Assembly (NCBI GenBank): GCA_932521035.1
Contig: OW051495.1
Coordinates: 2,914,001-2,978,000, forward strand
Source of the DNA: Oscheius dolichura
Lineage: Eukaryota; Nematoda; Chromadorea; Rhabditida; Rhabditidae
Direction: 5' to 3'
Length of the DNA stretch: 64,000 nt
In this document: piece after piece, positions 23,627 to 35,428 of the stretch
Position numbering within the stretch: the first letter of the stretch is position 1
Layout of the letters: every line of letters begins with the position of its first letter
The notes under the pieces: generated by a model
Databases searched by the model: none
Told to the model about the DNA's origin: nothing
Seen by the model: only the letters and a program-made list of their open reading frames with translations
Made by a program: the position numbers and the translations under genes

Positions 23627-24216
23627 TATTCTTCCTATAACAGTATTTTTCTATCAAAACATTAAAACAATTAGATTTTACTAATTTTGTTGTAGTTGTC
23701 CTGCTGTCTCTTTTATTTTCAGTTCTGGATGATGATGGGTGGACTTCGAAATTGGAATCGAGATGCAGATGATGAGAGGAAAGAAGAAAAGGAGCCGAGA
23801 ACATGAAAACCAAGAGGGAGCGGCTGTTGCTTTTTCCTCTACCGGCCTACCACTCCGTCCCTCTGCTCTACCTCGTTCACAGGAGTTTGTTCCCACTTCG
23901 AAATAATTGTTTAGTGCATACATGGATATTTCACAGTTTTGCGGCCCGTTTCGAGGGAGATCTTCGGAAGTAACGCATCCCACAGGCCCCGAGTTGTCGT
24001 GCATTGCTCTTTTGAGCCAGGCAGTCTGTGAACTCCTCCGCAATACTGAAAATGCGGCAGAATCTCGTCCCGGCAGCATGAATGTCTTGTAGTAGAAATT
24101 CAACTCGAAACGGACCGCATACCAGGGCTAGGCTACATGCTGCTTCATGAAAGAATTATTTAATAAGAATGTCGAGCATGTCGCTCAGCCCTGTTACATT
24201 CTTCCGAGCAATAAAC

Positions 24217-25085
24217 TCCCCAGCCAGCGGGCCGAGTCCCCAGCCAGCGGGCCGAGTCCCCAGCCAGCGGGCCGAGTCCCCAGCCAGCGGGCCGAGTCCC
24301 CAGCCAGCGGGCCGAGTCCCCAGCCAGCGGGGCCAAGACCCGGCCCTGGGGCCGAGTCCCCAGCCAGCGGGCCGAGTCCCAGCCCTCGGGGCCAAGACCC
24401 GGCCCTGGGGCCGAGTCCCAGCCCTCGGGGCCAAGACCCGGCCCTGGGGCCGAGTCCCAGCCCTCGGGGCCAAGACCCGGCCCTGGGGCCAAGACCCGGC
24501 CCTGGGGCCGAGTCCCCAGCCAGCGGGCCGAGTCCCCAGCCAGCGGGCCGAGTCCCAGCCCTCGGGGCCAAGACCCGGCCCTGGGGCCAAGACCCGGCCC
24601 TGGGGCCGAGTCCCCAGCCAGCGGGCCGAGTCCCCAGCCAGCGGGCCGAGTCCCCAGCCAGCGGGCCGAGTCCCCAGCCAGCGGGCCGAGTCCCAGCCCT
24701 CGGGGCCAAGACCCGGCCCTGGGGCCAAGACCCGGCCCTGGGGCCGAGTCCCCAGCCAGCGGGCCGAGTCCCAGCCCTCGGGGCCAAGACCCGGCCCTGG
24801 GGCCGAGTCCCCCAGCCAGCGGGCCGAGTCCCCAGCCAGCGGGCCGAGTCCCCAGCCAGCGGGCCGAGTCCCCAGCCAGCGGGCCGAGTCCCAGCCCTCG
24901 GGGCCAAGACCCGGCCCTGGGGCCGAGTCCCCCAGCCAGCGGGCCGAGTCCCAGCCCTCGGGGCCGAGTCCCCAGCCAGCGGGCCGAGTCCCCAGCCAGC
25001 GGGCCGAGTCCCAGCCCTCGGGGCCAAGACCCGGCCCTGGGGCCGAGTCCCAGCCCTCGGGGCCAAGACCCGGCCCTGGGGCCGA
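24217..25085. repeat. GC-rich minisatellite with two unit types
   Basis: About 870 bp of tandem units. Type A is 20 bp, CCCCAGCCAGCGGGCCGAGT. Type B is about 39 bp, CCCAGCCCTCGGGGCCAAGA followed by CCCGGCCCTGGGGCCGAGT. The order is A x5, then mixed A and B blocks, repeated several times as a higher-order pattern. The units contain no stop codon in several frames, so long Pro/Ala/Gly ORFs (over 290 codons) appear on both strands. These are artefacts of the repeat. GGCCC/GGGCC palindromes could fold. Confidence 0.95.
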
Positions 25086-25579
25086 CAAAAAAAGAAGCTG
25101 AACTTGCCATCTGCGGGAAAACGAAGGAAGCCTCTTGTGTGCCACTCGTTCTGTTCGACGAGGAGGGCGGACGGCTGACAGAGAAGGGAACACCTGAAAG
25201 TATCGTCTTTGTATAAGTTATTTTTCGGAGCAATTGGAGCCGAGCCTCAACTATGTGAGCTACTAACAACAGCAAGGAGCAGACAAATTGTAATGTTTTG
25301 TACATGGCCACAGCACACTCCGGCGAAAAAATAGATGATCCCGCGCTGAGCAAACCAACCCGAATGAGGGAACCGAGGTGAATGAATGGAAATTTGACAA
25401 AGTGGGGATTCAAATGCATCTCGACATTGGTTCGGCTCGTCCAGATTAATCAATTGTTTTGGCAATTCTCTGGCAACGTTCGGCTGCGTTGTTTTGCAAA
25501 TTTGGCTACTATTTAGTCAGCTCTTTCTGTCATTTAGTTCGCTTCCCGTCGTCAAACAAAAAAAAAGAGTTGAAGGTGA

Positions 25580-26170
25580 ACCTTTGGCTTTGGCCAGCTC
25601 GGTATGGGCCCTCCTCCTTCTTCCGTCTCTTCCTCATCCGCCGATCAGTTCCATCTCCTCTTCCTACTGCCGGAGAGATCTGCCCATTCCTAAAAGTATT
25701 CGATACAACAGGTGCATCGCTAACTCACCTTGCTTCTCTTTCCGTTGTTTTGGAGATGTAATTCGAGTAGCTGTACTGCGAAGAGGAAAAGGCCAGCCTG
25801 AAAAAGTAGAGCCAGAACAGAAAAAAAAGCGAAAAATTTCAAGTTTTTAGTTTGGAACGGTCAAAAGCGCGCATGAGGCCGTCGAGCACTTCCAGTTCTC
25901 CCCGTATGATGTCTCGGATCCATTCGCAGTATCCAAACACCGCTGTGGCCGCGGAGGACACCAAGACATCGGGATTACCGGGTCGAGACGCCCTCTTCGA
26001 CTGTCAAAGTCAAAGTTTAGGCTGGTAGAAACGGCGGATTCGCTTTTCCCTGTCTCATTGACCGTCTCGCCGAGTCTCAATTTACGCCAAAAGAACCTAA
26101 CAGAAGGTGTGCGGGTTTTGATTACGAGTAAACGAAAGTTAGCAAAGTCTTTTTGGGTAGCAACATTTTG
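25580..26170 (-). other. Possible coding exons, model unresolved
   Basis: On the minus strand, exon-like open pieces with splice signals follow each other: MLLPKKTLLTFVY, then a frame through the repeat (FFWRKLRLGETVNETG). A second frame reads SSAATAVFGYCEWIRDIIRG. After TTTTTCAG comes a piece SSSQYSYSNYISKTTEREAR, which joins in phase to NGQISPAVGRGDGTDRRMRK. I could not connect them into one consistent frame. It may be a decayed gene inside the repeat block. Confidence 0.25.
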
Positions 26171-26280
26171 ATAAAAAGTAGCAAAGACAACCTGGAAATG
26201 GAGAGACGACTGCCGGCTGCCGGGGAAGGGAGAAGAATGACTGGGGGAGACGGAGAAGACACGGTCAAACCCGGACAACG
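25884..26280 (-). repeat. Diverged inverted repeat, right copy
   Basis: Reverse-oriented partner of 23245-23626; together they bracket the minisatellite. It encodes ETVNETGKSESAVSTSLNFD in the frame equivalent to that of the left copy. Confidence 0.6.
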
Positions 26281-26411
26281 GGTTATGACACGATTTGGAC
26301 AAGATGAGATTGAAGCGGGAAAGGAGATAAATTGAGAAATTCAATTATTAATTTTATTAGTTACACCAGATTGTACCCTGTATCGTCTTGCAGATGCCCG
26401 CCGCCGGGGGG

Positions 26412-27538
26412 TTAGGACTGCCTATTCTGGAGGACCAGCTGTTTGAGGTTCTGGATCTCCTCCTCCATATGATCTACCGTATTCTTTAGAATGTCGTTCT
26501 TTTGACTCAGCAGATGGAGTTCTTCCTCTGCCCGGAGACGAGCCGCCCTCTGGCGTTTACGGTACCTCGCGGCGGCCTCGTTGTTCTGAAAATCCCTCTT
26601 CACAGATTATCGAAAGGGTGTCTGCCTGGTTCCTCTTCCTTCGGAGGATCTCCTCGGGACTGTCCTCTCCCCCGGTCAGGGACGACTGCTTCATCGCGGA
26701 GACGACCATTTTGACGACCTCTTCCAGTAGGACGGCATTGGGCAGGCCCTGCTGCTCGGGGGCCATCATCATCTGCGGCAGCTGGTGGTATTCGGGGCCC
26801 TGGAGGTAGCTGTCCTTGGTCGGGTAGGGAGGAGGGGCATAGTGTTGATGGTGGTGAGGGTGGAGCATTGGTTCGTAGCACTGAGGGTACATCATCGGAG
26901 GAGGGGGCAGCTGGGGCGGAGGGGAGATCATCATGGGCGAGGGGCAGGGGGCCATCAACGAAACCGGCGAGGTCGGCCCCTCGGAGAATGGAGTCGTCTG
27001 AAACGTAGCCCTCGAGCTCTGATTTCCTCGAAAGGGGGCCCCCGGTTGTCCCCGATAAATTTGCTGATAATACCTAGAACCGGGGCCGAATGTGCCGACT
27101 GGCACATTTCGCCCGCTAATCATAAACTTTTTCGGTGGATGCGGCGTCATCCTCCCCGAAGGGTTACGGTATCTTCTCTGCCCCCGAACTGACCGTGGTG
27201 CTCCTCTCAATATGGGCACACTCGGAGACGATCTCCTGGAAGATGTCCTGCTGGCTTCGCTCTTCGGCATACGGTAGAGGATGGTGGTATTCCTCCCGGG
27301 GAAGAGAATGGACGACGACCTCCGGGATGGGGATCGGAGGCGGCCGTTGGAGGACAGGAGGATGGTGGATCGGAGGAAGTTGGACAGGAGCTGAGAAGGG
27401 AGAATGTTTTAGAGGGTATTTTAAACAAGACAAACGGATTTGTTCTCGAGTGGGACGAGTCGTCTTCCTCCTAAATGGCATGAGGGAGGAGAAGAGTCCC
27501 CTCCGGACCATGTCGTCGGCATCGAGTCCCGGGTACAT
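26412..27538 (-). CDS. ATF4-like bZIP transcription factor
   Basis: About four exons, roughly 300 residues. The C-terminus is a bZIP: the basic region [20 protein letters not shown] (N-x7-R core NNEAAARYR) followed by the leucine-type zipper [20 protein letters not shown]. It ends LQNRQS. The arrangement and the sequence [11 protein letters not shown] are typical of ATF4/ATF5 (C. elegans atf-4 type), nuclear activators of the stress response. The N-terminal part is Pro/His/Met rich ([26 protein letters not shown]). The junction inside the basic region requires a 40-nt intron beginning GC instead of GT (26585-26624 approximately). With a GT intron the conserved motif cannot be joined. Start [10 protein letters not shown] at 27538; upstream ATGs are listed separately. 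Confidence 0.8.
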
Positions 27539-27570
27539 GGCTTCTTTACCTGGAGAGGGAACTGATTCGT

Positions 27571-27585
27571 TTATGGAGAGATCAT
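27571..27585 (-). promoter_or_regulatory. Candidate upstream ORF (MISP) of the ATF4-like gene
   Basis: On the minus strand ATGATCTCTCCATAA, a four-residue ORF, stands 33 bases before the main start. A start-stop ATGTGA lies further up at 27689-27694. ATF4 genes are controlled by short upstream ORFs, so these may be functional. A CTCCAG at about 27550 might instead trim them off by trans-splicing. Confidence 0.4.
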
Positions 27586-28439
27586 AGCAGTTGTATATTG
27601 AAAAGGGGAGATATAAAGCGGGAGAGTGAAGCCGAAATGAGTGAACTCAGTGAAATTGATAAGCGGGAGACGAGCAAAATGTCAATTATCACATCGGGGG
27701 CAGGGTGCGAAGAACAAGAACAACCCAAACTAATTTTTAATTTAAAAGGAAATAATTGGGATAAAAAATAAAAATAAGACGCTAAAGAACATGGAAAAGT
27801 ATGGGCCTTGTTGTCAAGATAGGGCACAAACAGCGCCACAAGAAACGGCCAAACAGCCAAATAGAGAGGAACAGGAGCAGAATTGTAAAGGGAAGACACC
27901 GGGAAACCCATAAATTATAGAGAAAAGGCGGCCCTTATCTGACAGACAGTTTCTTCTTCTTCTCCTCAAAATTATGCTGAGCTAATGGACAAAATCAATC
28001 GGACGGGCCGGGTGATAAGGGACCGAGTGTAGTCGTCGGCTGGACGCACAAAGAGCACACAGGAAAACAACAGATAACACGGAGGAGGAAGGTTTTTGGA
28101 GGAGAATCTACACTTTTTGATTTATTTGTGGAAATCGCTTTGCGTCTCGATGCGCAGTATGTTTGGAGACCGTGGCGCCCTTTTCAGTCTGCCATAAAAC
28201 AGTAAAAATTTCATTTTTCGGATAATCAACAACGAACTATTTGTTTGCCTGATTCGAAGAAAGCTCAAAGATCTATTAGTATGAAGAATGCCCTTTTCAG
28301 ATAGCCGGAAAACAGTAAAAAGTTCATTTTTTCGGATAATAAGCAGAGCAAGGAAGAGTAATAAATAGTCACAACCGGATGAGATGAACTAGAACGAAGT
28401 GCAGGTAGGATCTCCTTCTATTATTTACAGACAGTCACC
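27586..28439. other. Intergenic region, Pitx to ATF4-like gene
   Basis: Holds the 5' region of the ATF4-like gene, with a TTTATATC TATA-like element near 27612 on the minus strand, and the 3' region of the homeobox gene. A direct repeat at 28177-28226 and 28290-28340 is the only structure noted. Confidence 0.4.
28177..28340. repeat. Direct repeat pair, about 50 bp each
   Basis: CCCTTTTCAG, then about 10 variable bases, AAAACAGTAAAAA and CATTTTT(T)CGGATAAT occur twice, 113 bp apart, just past the 3' end of the homeobox gene. Confidence 0.6.
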
Positions 28440-30140
<1,701 letters not shown>

Positions 30141-31461
30141 AAGCCTGTTGAGCCCTGGGCAGCTTATGAGTGTTAGGATTAATTGTAGGAATTTGATCCC
30201 GACGGGGATACAAGCAGCACTCCGAGGCTTACTGGCAGCTTAGAAGAAGCAAGGAGGGGACAGGGGGAGAAGGCGGGGGGAGCCGGTGGCCTACGGTAGG
30301 AGAGAGATGGATCCCCGCCCCGGAGAGAGGGAGACACAAATGGCACGGCTGGAAGCAAAACAGAGCGGGCAGGGATTAGGGAGAAGGAGAAGAAAATGAT
30401 GAGAATGTGAGATGGAATGGTGGAGAGTAACGGCAGCCAGGAAGCACGACGAAAATAACAATTCCTCTTGTTGCGCTATCTTCTTCAACTTTTTTTTATA
30501 TAGACATACTGCTTCTTCAATTGTTCTTTTGCTTCTAAAAATATAGATAAGTAAAAAAAGAAGTACAGAGAGTTGCAAATAAAAAAAGTGAGAAAGTACA
30601 CAATGAATTCGAATGAAAATGTAAAATACTAATTTCAAAAATGCAAACCTCGTTACCATTTGATTTCCATTTTATAAATTATAGAATTGTCCAAGTTTTA
30701 TATGTTTTGCTTCATTAGAGCCGAGAAGAAATGTTTAGGTGTCTAATGTCTAGTGTTTATCTTGAAGAGGGTCGCCCGCTGTGACCCATGTATGGCTGTG
30801 CTGGCTGCGGACCAGCAGCAGCAGTTGAAATACAAGAAGTGGCAAGATAATACATATAACAGACACAGCTCATAATTCATTCCTAAAGACAGACTTTAGG
30901 CTTACCTTATCTCTCATCTCCGCCTCGGCCACTTTGCGGTATTTTAGTGTGTTCATTGTGGCGTAAGGCGGCATCTGTTATTTCAAGCCGTGCCGCTGAC
31001 AAATCGCATCGTCCAGCCATCTGCCAGACGGCCGATCTTATGCAATACGGGTACTGTAAAGCGGCTGTCTATCTGAAGAGAGAACGGGAAAATAAGAGAA
31101 AGAGTATTGGAGAAGAAGAGCAAGAAAAGAAGACAAAATAACGAGAGCGAATAATTTAAAGGGCTACGGCGTGTCCCAACACGAAGACGATTTTCGTTTT
31201 TGAATTCTCGATTTCTTTTCATTTTTTGGCCTACTTTTTTTTGTTTTTTGATTGGTTGTCTGTTTCTATTTCCTTCGCATTTTTGTACACATGCAAAATA
31301 TAAGAGTAACACTTAAGTGTACGGCATTAGCTGAAATTATATCAAAATGGAATATATTATAATTTCGATTTCAACATGTTACAATTCGCAGCAAAATATA
31401 TAATTCTTTTTCATACGGGTCTCTAGTGATTTGCATTTACTGTTCTATTTTCAGGTACAAA
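30141..31461. other. Intergenic region, divergent promoters
   Basis: 1.3 kb between the start of the homeobox gene (minus) and the start of the coiled-coil gene (plus). It is purine-rich near 30240-30420 and AT-rich after 30480. No coding exon recognised; likely regulatory for the homeobox gene. Confidence 0.4.
31448..31454 (+). promoter_or_regulatory. Candidate spliced-leader acceptor
   Basis: ATTTTCAG ends seven bases before the ATG at 31462. Confidence 0.5.
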
Positions 31462-32813
31462 ATGAAAGAAGAAAACCCACCAATGACTCCACAAACTCCA
31501 GCAAGAAGCAGAAAGCGCAGTGCAGTTGGAGGAGCTATGAATTCGGCTAAGAGGCCTGCTCCATCTGATTATACTGTTAGTCTGACGATTTGTTTTAAGC
31601 CTGGAAATCTATTTAGTCAGCCGTTGAAGCTCAACCAACACGCTCTCCTAAAACTCCTCAACCGGTAAAAATTCCTACTTATTCTGATCCGTGTTCTGAT
31701 GATCCCAACGATGAAACTGCAGTATGTGTTATTTTTCTAACTAACCAACTCCATTTATATAGGTTCCGGATAAGAGTGTATTGGATCACAACATTGATAT
31801 CGGTCCGGTTCAAATGAGAGAAATAACAGAGGTAACCATTATATTCTTAAGTACTTTAAATCTTAAAGCACTTCTTCAAATATCTGGAAGACAATGATTT
31901 AATGGCCAATCGAGCTACAAATTATAAACGACTAATCAAGCTGTTTGTGGAAAAGGAGGACTACCCAGTTACCGCCGAGTGAGAACTATTGTAGATCAGT
32001 ATATACGTTTTTGCAGGCAGATCATTAACGCCTACAAAGTTTATTCGCATGAAGCTTTAAAGAAGATCGATTTCGAGGCAGAATGCCTTTTACTAAAAAA
32101 TTATCTGAACAGCGCAGATGCAGTCACATTGTTTCCGGATTATCCCAAGAAAATTCCATCAGTCCTTGACCAATATAGAATGCTGAAAAATTTCGATTTC
32201 GATATAGGAAAACGCACGGTATGTTACCTTGTTTTTATTGGCTACAGTGAGTTTTTAGGAATTAAATAAACAAATGAAAGCTGACCATGAAGGACATGCG
32301 GAAGCTGAACAAGCCGTACTGGATTTGCGGGTAATTCAACTGTTGAATTATCAAATGTCGTATTAAGACCGAATGCCTCAACAAACTTCAGGATTTCATG
32401 GAAACGCACAAAAAGGAGATCAATGGCGAGCAAATGAAGTTTGTGGAAAGAAAGATTAAACTCCTACAGAAAAAGGTATTATTCCTTCAATATCAGGCAT
32501 ATAATCTTTTAGCTTTTTCCAAGTACAACTCCGAAGCGCAACAAAGAAAAGCTCGTGCCGGAAGAACCATTGGAGGAGGAAGAAGAGCCAAAACCGATAC
32601 CAACGAGTGTTTTTGAACTGTTCGTTCAACTTGAGGGCGCTGACCCAAAGTGAGCCGTTCAATTGCTAAAAAAATACAAGTCATTGTTTAAGGTTTGAAG
32701 GTAAACCGCAGGAGAAGATCGAAAAAAAGCTGAGAAAGCAGTTCGACAATCTTTCTGAAGAAGCAATGGGTGTCTATGTGAAGTGGTTCAACAGAGAGTG
32801 CAATAAATGCTGA
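31462..32813 (+). CDS. Unrecognised basic coiled-coil protein
   Basis: About nine exons, roughly 385 residues. The N-terminus is basic with Thr-Pro sites (MTPQTPARSRKRSA, NSAKRP) and looks like a nuclear localisation signal. The middle is helical (MREITEHFFKYLEDNDLMAN, KKIDFEAECLLLK), followed by predicted coiled coil (EGHAEAEQAVLDL, MKFVERKIKLLQKK). An acidic linker PEEPLEEEEEPKP leads to a C-terminal block, SVFELFVQLEG to EAMGVYVKWFNRECNKC. This ending vaguely resembles the Phe...Leu-Ser...Tyr pattern of an HMG box, but I do not assign it. It lies 155 bp upstream of the acceptor for SNAPC3 on the same strand, which suggests co-transcription and perhaps a shared nuclear role. An AATAAA overlaps its last codons. 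Confidence 0.72.
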
Positions 32814-32960
32814 ATCTAAAACGCACTTAAACCATTGTTACTGTTAAATTTTGCATGTATTGTTGTTATAATGAAATAACTATTACTATGCTGTACTTGC
32901 ACTATGTATTTGGTTGCACCATGATGCCATCTTATCTGCTTTCATGTGACATTATTCTAT

Positions 32961-32968
32961 TGTTTCAG
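32961..32968 (+). promoter_or_regulatory. Candidate downstream-gene spliced-leader acceptor
   Basis: TTGTTTCAG stands 155 bases after the upstream stop codon and 31 bases before the SNAPC3 start. The spacing is close to that of nematode operon junctions. A 22-codon ORF starting MSMDKIFMC at 32972 overlaps the SNAPC3 start in another frame. Confidence 0.5.
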
Positions 32969-32999
32969 AATATGTCTATGGACAAAATTTTCATGTGTG

Positions 33000-34855
33000 A
33001 TGAGCAGAAATTTTGCTCAAAGGTTGTCAGCCCAAGGTAGCTCTTCAAATGTATTTATCAAGAGTTGCAGTGAATTTCTTCATCATTCCATTGAGGCTCG
33101 AAACATTTTGGAGAGAACAATGCAGCTTAAACGCGATAATGTGTCTCCAATCAATCACTTCGCTGGCTTGGTCGGCTCATCAACTGATGTCAGTGCTACC
33201 ATTTTTGAACTATGCGAGTGAGTAACTTGGTATAATTGGTGTGATGTAAATTCTTAGGTCAGAGATTTCCACATTGAAAGACCCCGATATTAACTTTAAT
33301 TTTGATGTTGAGAGCGGCTTCGACGATGCGGTGGTTCCCAGATATCCCTTAAAGATTTTTGAGTAAGTTTTTTTTTCTCGTATTTACAATTGACTTGCAG
33401 ACATCTTCAAAATGAACGAGAGCGCCGATTAAATCCACAGAATAAGTCGATTGCTTTACGCGCAATGCGCTACGATGTAATAGATCCAAGATTGATTTCT
33501 AACAAAGGCTTCAATACTAAAGGAATTCCAGAAAAATGGAAAGGAGAAATGAAAATTGGCAGAACAACAAATATAGAAAACGGTATTGCATTTAACAAAT
33601 TTTTGTCATTGTTCTCGTATCGTTGCAGATGCTCCACCAATTGAAAGAATAAATAATGAGCTTGGCATGAAACCGACTACACTAAGAAGCCAGAATCTTC
33701 CATGGGGGCAGGACGATGTACTGATCAATGTCAGCATTTACCTCGGTTACAGCAGAACATTAGAATACCATGAAATTCGTCTTGGACGTCTAGTGAGTCC
33801 TTTTTCAACTGGCATAGTTGACTCTAGATGAAAGTAACTGATCGCCTTGTTCTTCGTGGGGACCAAACACTTTACGACTTGAAGAAAAGCTTTCATTGTT
33901 TGCAAGACTATATGTGCCTAGAAGACGTATCTCACAGGAACCCAACTCCCGATGATTTGACTCTGGTTGGTTCGCAATAGATTTTATACCTTAAATTGTA
34001 GAACCTTTTCCCATCGTCGTACTTCTTCATTCATGATACATTTTATCTTGACGATCATAAAGAAGGAGCTAAGGATACGTCAGAATGCGTTCGTAGTTGG
34101 GCCCAAGGCCGTACAAATATTGACGAAATGTATGTAGGAAAAATGGGCATCAAGTAAGTAATTCGTTTTTTGCCTCGAGCATTACTAGGCTGATTGATCT
34201 CAAATTTCGTCTTGGACAACCATATCTTTACCAACATCAAGGAATTTGCGAGCATACAATTGTTTTTACAGACTACCACCTGAGGTTTTAAAAAAAAATT
34301 ATAAAAATGTTTTTGCAGAGACTATAATGATCAAGTTGGACCATATCCACTTCGTCTGTTAGAGAGACAATTTAGGCGGATTGCATGTATTGGATGCCGT
34401 ACAGAAAATGCTGAGTATTGATTGTAATTTTATTGGCACTTTTCATTATTTTCAGTTGGGCTGTTATGAGTTGTGAAATTTTGCCTACAACACCAGCTTA
34501 TCTTTGTCGCAACTGCTACAGAGAACATCTGTTTCATATGGATGGTACTAAAAGATGCAATTTCCAGGCTGTTCCTTACTTTGATCGAAAGGTTTGCATT
34601 TTGTATTAGTTACTTGTAAGATTATTGTTTTAGGCTATGGATGATTATGGAGTTTTCCTCGAGATGTTACGAAAAAATGTACTTCCCGTAAAGAAAGAAG
34701 AAGCTGTTGATAATGAGGAAGGATTTGGAGTGCAACCACGTTCTCCAACAGCAAAACGTCGTCGTATACACGAGGTGGACGATGAAGACGACGACATGAG
34801 TTCGTATGTTGGAACCGGCTCAACGGGAAGCGACAGCTCTAATAGCGGTCTGTAA
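33000..34855 (+). CDS. SNAPC3: snRNA-activating protein complex subunit 3 (SNAP50)
   Basis: About ten exons, roughly 500 residues. SNAPC3 is the DNA-contacting, zinc-finger subunit of SNAPc, which drives snRNA gene transcription by RNA polymerases II and III. Family features in order are LGYSRTLEYHEIRLGRL, LVLRGDQTLYDLKKSFHCL and SSYFFIHDTFYLDD. The unusual zinc domain follows: CEHTIVFTDYHLRD, then IACIGCRTENAEWAV and YLCRNCYREHLFHMDG. The Cys/His spacing matches SNAP50. A nematode-specific acidic Ser-rich tail (EVDDEDDDMSSYVGTGSTGS) ends the protein. I took the start at 33000 because it is in frame with the first conserved exon; an ATG at 32972 is out of frame. It probably forms an operon with the gene before it. 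Confidence 0.88.
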
Positions 34856-35428
34856 ATATATTTCTGAGATGATGTTGTAGTTTTTTTCTTTTTTAGCTTT
34901 TACAGTAAAATGTTTTTCGTATTATTTAGATCTTAAAAAATTGAATCAACAAATGCAGACGAAAGCATCGGTTCTTCCTTCATTTTAGTGGACCGCATAA
35001 TTTGTCTCAAATTGAGTCATAATTTATAACTTCAGAAAATCAACAAAAACGTAGAAAAATCGAGACGTATTCGTGCTTTTCCTTGAAATAATCGCGTCTT
35101 GTGATTCTTCGATAGTTACTCATCTTCATACTCCACATATTGCTGGTTCTATACTGTATCTCAGGTCTTCCATTTGAAATTCTATCTTATGTCAGCTCTA
35201 TCTGCCTCTGCCAGGCGCATACAGTGTACTGCGGGTAATTCGTGGCGGGAGCCCGTCTGCAAATCGACAGCGGACCGCTCGCGACACATCGCTTTTCTCA
35301 TTCGTTTTCGCGTCGCCCCACGTGCCAGATCCATTTTTATTTTAATATATCGCTTCCAAAGCAGTGTTTTCTTTTTCAATCACCTTTTATTTCCTTCATT
35401 TTGAATTAATTTCCAACGTTCAGTGTCG
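34856..35428. other. Intergenic region
   Basis: 573 bp between two plus-strand genes. It is AT-rich, and TTCAG at 35420 stands six bases before the next ATG and is a candidate trans-splice acceptor. Nothing else supported. Confidence 0.4.

Noticed and set aside
23681-24103. 140-codon minus-strand ORF
   Set aside because: No splice-supported context, no recognisable sequence, and composition unlike nearby genes.
24147-25419. Long ORFs of 290-419 codons on both strands
   Set aside because: They are the minisatellite read in frames that lack stops; the repeated PASGPSPQPAG-type peptides follow from the DNA unit and occur in several frames at once.
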